This document shows, one piece after another, positions 6,888-7,578 of a stretch of DNA of 7,578 nucleotides. A model generated the notes under the pieces. That model was not told the origin of the DNA and did no database searches. It was given only the letters and a program-made list of their open reading frames with translations. Origin of the DNA: Verrucomicrobiota bacterium (GTDB taxonomy: Bacteria; Verrucomicrobiota; Verrucomicrobiia; Limisphaerales; CAZBKV01); NCBI GenBank assembly GCA_021160185.1, contig JAGHDA010000247.1, positions 1 to 7,578 of the forward strand, given 5' to 3'. The position numbers and the translations under genes were made by a program. Every line of letters starts with the position of its first letter. Position 1 is the stretch's first letter.

Positions 6888-7334
6888 TCAGCCTTGAGAA
6901 CCGCCGCCGGGAGGCTGCCCGGGCCGACGTCGCCGGCGCACCCGAAGCTGGGCTGTGGAATGGGCCAGAGAGGCTTGGACCAGCGCCAGCTCTTCGGGCG
7001 AGAGCTTGTCGCGCTCCTTGAGCCGCTCTTCGGCGCGGCGGCGGGCCTCCTCCGCCTGTCGCTCGTCCACCCTTTCCTCGTCTGTGGCGAAGACAGTGAG
7101 GATGGAGACGGCGTCGCCGGTGATCTCCGCGCAGCCCCCGGTCACCAGGATGCGATCCTCTTTGCCCGTGGCTTTGGCGATCACCTCGCCCTGGCCGATG
7201 AGGGTGAAAAGGGGAGTGTGCGTGGGATAAACGCCCAGCTCGCCGTCCTGGGCGGGCAAAGTGACCATGGCCACCTCCCGGTCGTAGACGACTCCCCGAG
7301 GCGTTACGATTCGCAGCTTGAGCGTGTCGGCCAT
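6888..7334 (-). CDS. atpC: F-type ATP synthase epsilon subunit
   Basis: The epsilon subunit is part of the central stalk of F1. It couples the gamma shaft to the c-ring and can inhibit ATP hydrolysis. The 148-residue product has the N-terminal beta-sandwich (about 4-85), with LRIVTPRGVVYDREV (7-21), the signature LPAQDGELGVYPTHTPL (26-42) and ILVTGGCAEI (62-71). A charged helical hairpin follows (about 86-130), rich in Glu and Arg. The last 18 residues form a basic, then Gly/Pro-rich tail (RVRRRRR then PGQPPGGG), which makes the protein slightly long for the family, where about 130-140 is common. The ATG at 7334 is backed by GGAG at 7343-7346, eight bases upstream. It starts 18 bases after the gamma-subunit stop, so the two genes are surely co-transcribed. 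The beta-subunit gene, usually directly upstream of atpC, is not there. Confidence 0.97.
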   Translation of the reverse strand: MADTLKLRIVTPRGVVYDREVAMVTLPAQDGELGVYPTHTPLFTLIGQGEVIAKATGKEDRILVTGGCAEITGDAVSILTVFATDEERVDERQAEEARRRAEERLKERDKLSPEELALVQASLAHSTAQLRVRRRRRPGQPPGGGSQG

Positions 7335-7352
7335 GGGCGGATCTCCGGTTCT

Positions 7353-7578
7353 TCAGCTTATCGCCATTTGGGCGGTCGCGTTGTCCAAAAGCTCGGTGGT
7401 GATGGCGGCCTGACGAATCTTGTTGTAAGCGAGGGTCAGGTCCTTGAGGAGCTGCTCGGCGTTCTCGGTGGCGTTCTTCATGGACACCATGCGGGCGCTG
7501 TGTTCGCTGGCCCGGGTTTCCTGGAGGATTTGGAGGATTTGGAAGTCAAGGTAGTAGCGAAGCAGGTAGTCCATTACC
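7353..7578 (-). CDS. atpG: F-type ATP synthase gamma subunit (partial, C-terminal 74 residues)
   Basis: Gamma is the rotating central shaft of F1 that drives conformational change in the alpha/beta hexamer. Only the C-terminal end is in the window; the N-terminal three-quarters lies beyond the right edge. The visible residues carry the conserved C-terminal helix signature of gamma subunits: RASEHSARMVSMKNAT, then LLKDLTLAYNKIRQAAIT, before the TGA at 7353-7355. A methionine at 7574 is internal, because the frame stays open to the edge. The terminal DNATAQMAIS is variable in the family. The gene is directly followed by atpC, not atpD, which departs from the common gamma-beta-epsilon order. Confidence 0.95.
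   Translation of the reverse strand, partial: VMDYLLRYYLDFQILQILQETRASEHSARMVSMKNATENAEQLLKDLTLAYNKIRQAAITTELLDNATAQMAIS

Noticed and set aside
7523..7540. Tandem nine-base direct repeat (GGAGGATTT twice) in atpG
   Set aside because: It encodes ILQILQ in a helix that aligns with the gamma family without an insertion, so it is coincidental codon repetition.
1..7578. Mobile elements, CRISPR arrays, tRNA or rRNA genes
   Set aside because: I saw no transposase, repeat-spacer pattern, terminal inverted repeats or tRNA-like fold; the window is filled by ordinary protein genes.

Overview
This is a GC-rich, densely coded bacterial chromosome segment with six evident protein families, two of them cut by the window edges, and no gene-free stretch longer than about 160 bases. 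All genes except one sulfatase lie on the minus strand. The organism is probably a member of the Planctomycetes-Verrucomicrobia-Chlamydiae group or a similar polysaccharide degrader. This inference rests on the exported sulfatase with a C-terminal HEAT-like helical tail, a type that is abundant in that group, and on high GC. The lineage is not proven by anything in the window.

Left part (1-2156, minus strand). A TSUP-family (TauE/SafE) membrane transporter at 1338-2156 is followed, after a 61-base gap, by a RbsA/MglA-type tandem-domain ATPase of a sugar ABC importer. The ATPase runs off the left edge after 425 residues. No ABC permease or binding protein lies in the window; they would be expected beyond the left edge.

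Middle (2157-4337). A 159-base divergent spacer with two small inverted repeats separates the TSUP gene from a 646-residue type I sulfatase on the plus strand. The sulfatase has a signal peptide, the CxPxR formylglycine motif at Cys85, and a C-terminal helical-repeat domain. It converges on enolase. The end of the sulfatase and the spacer hold two tandem hairpins, one a perfect 14-bp stem, that look like the terminator of the enolase operon and perhaps of both genes. Sulfatase, TSUP transporter and sugar importer could together serve sulfated-glycan use, but that link is only inferred from proximity.

Right part (4338-7578, minus strand). A housekeeping block reads, in transcription order, atpG (C-terminal 74 residues only), atpC, purM and eno. 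The gamma gene is followed directly by epsilon with an 18-base gap. The beta-subunit gene (atpD), normally found between them, is absent from that place. Enolase has its own near-consensus sigma-70-type promoter in the purM-eno spacer, so it can be expressed apart from the ATP synthase and purine genes.

The window does not show an obviously new biological system. The points most worth a second look are the altered atp gene order, the tandem-hairpin convergent terminator, and the possible sulfated-sugar mini-locus.
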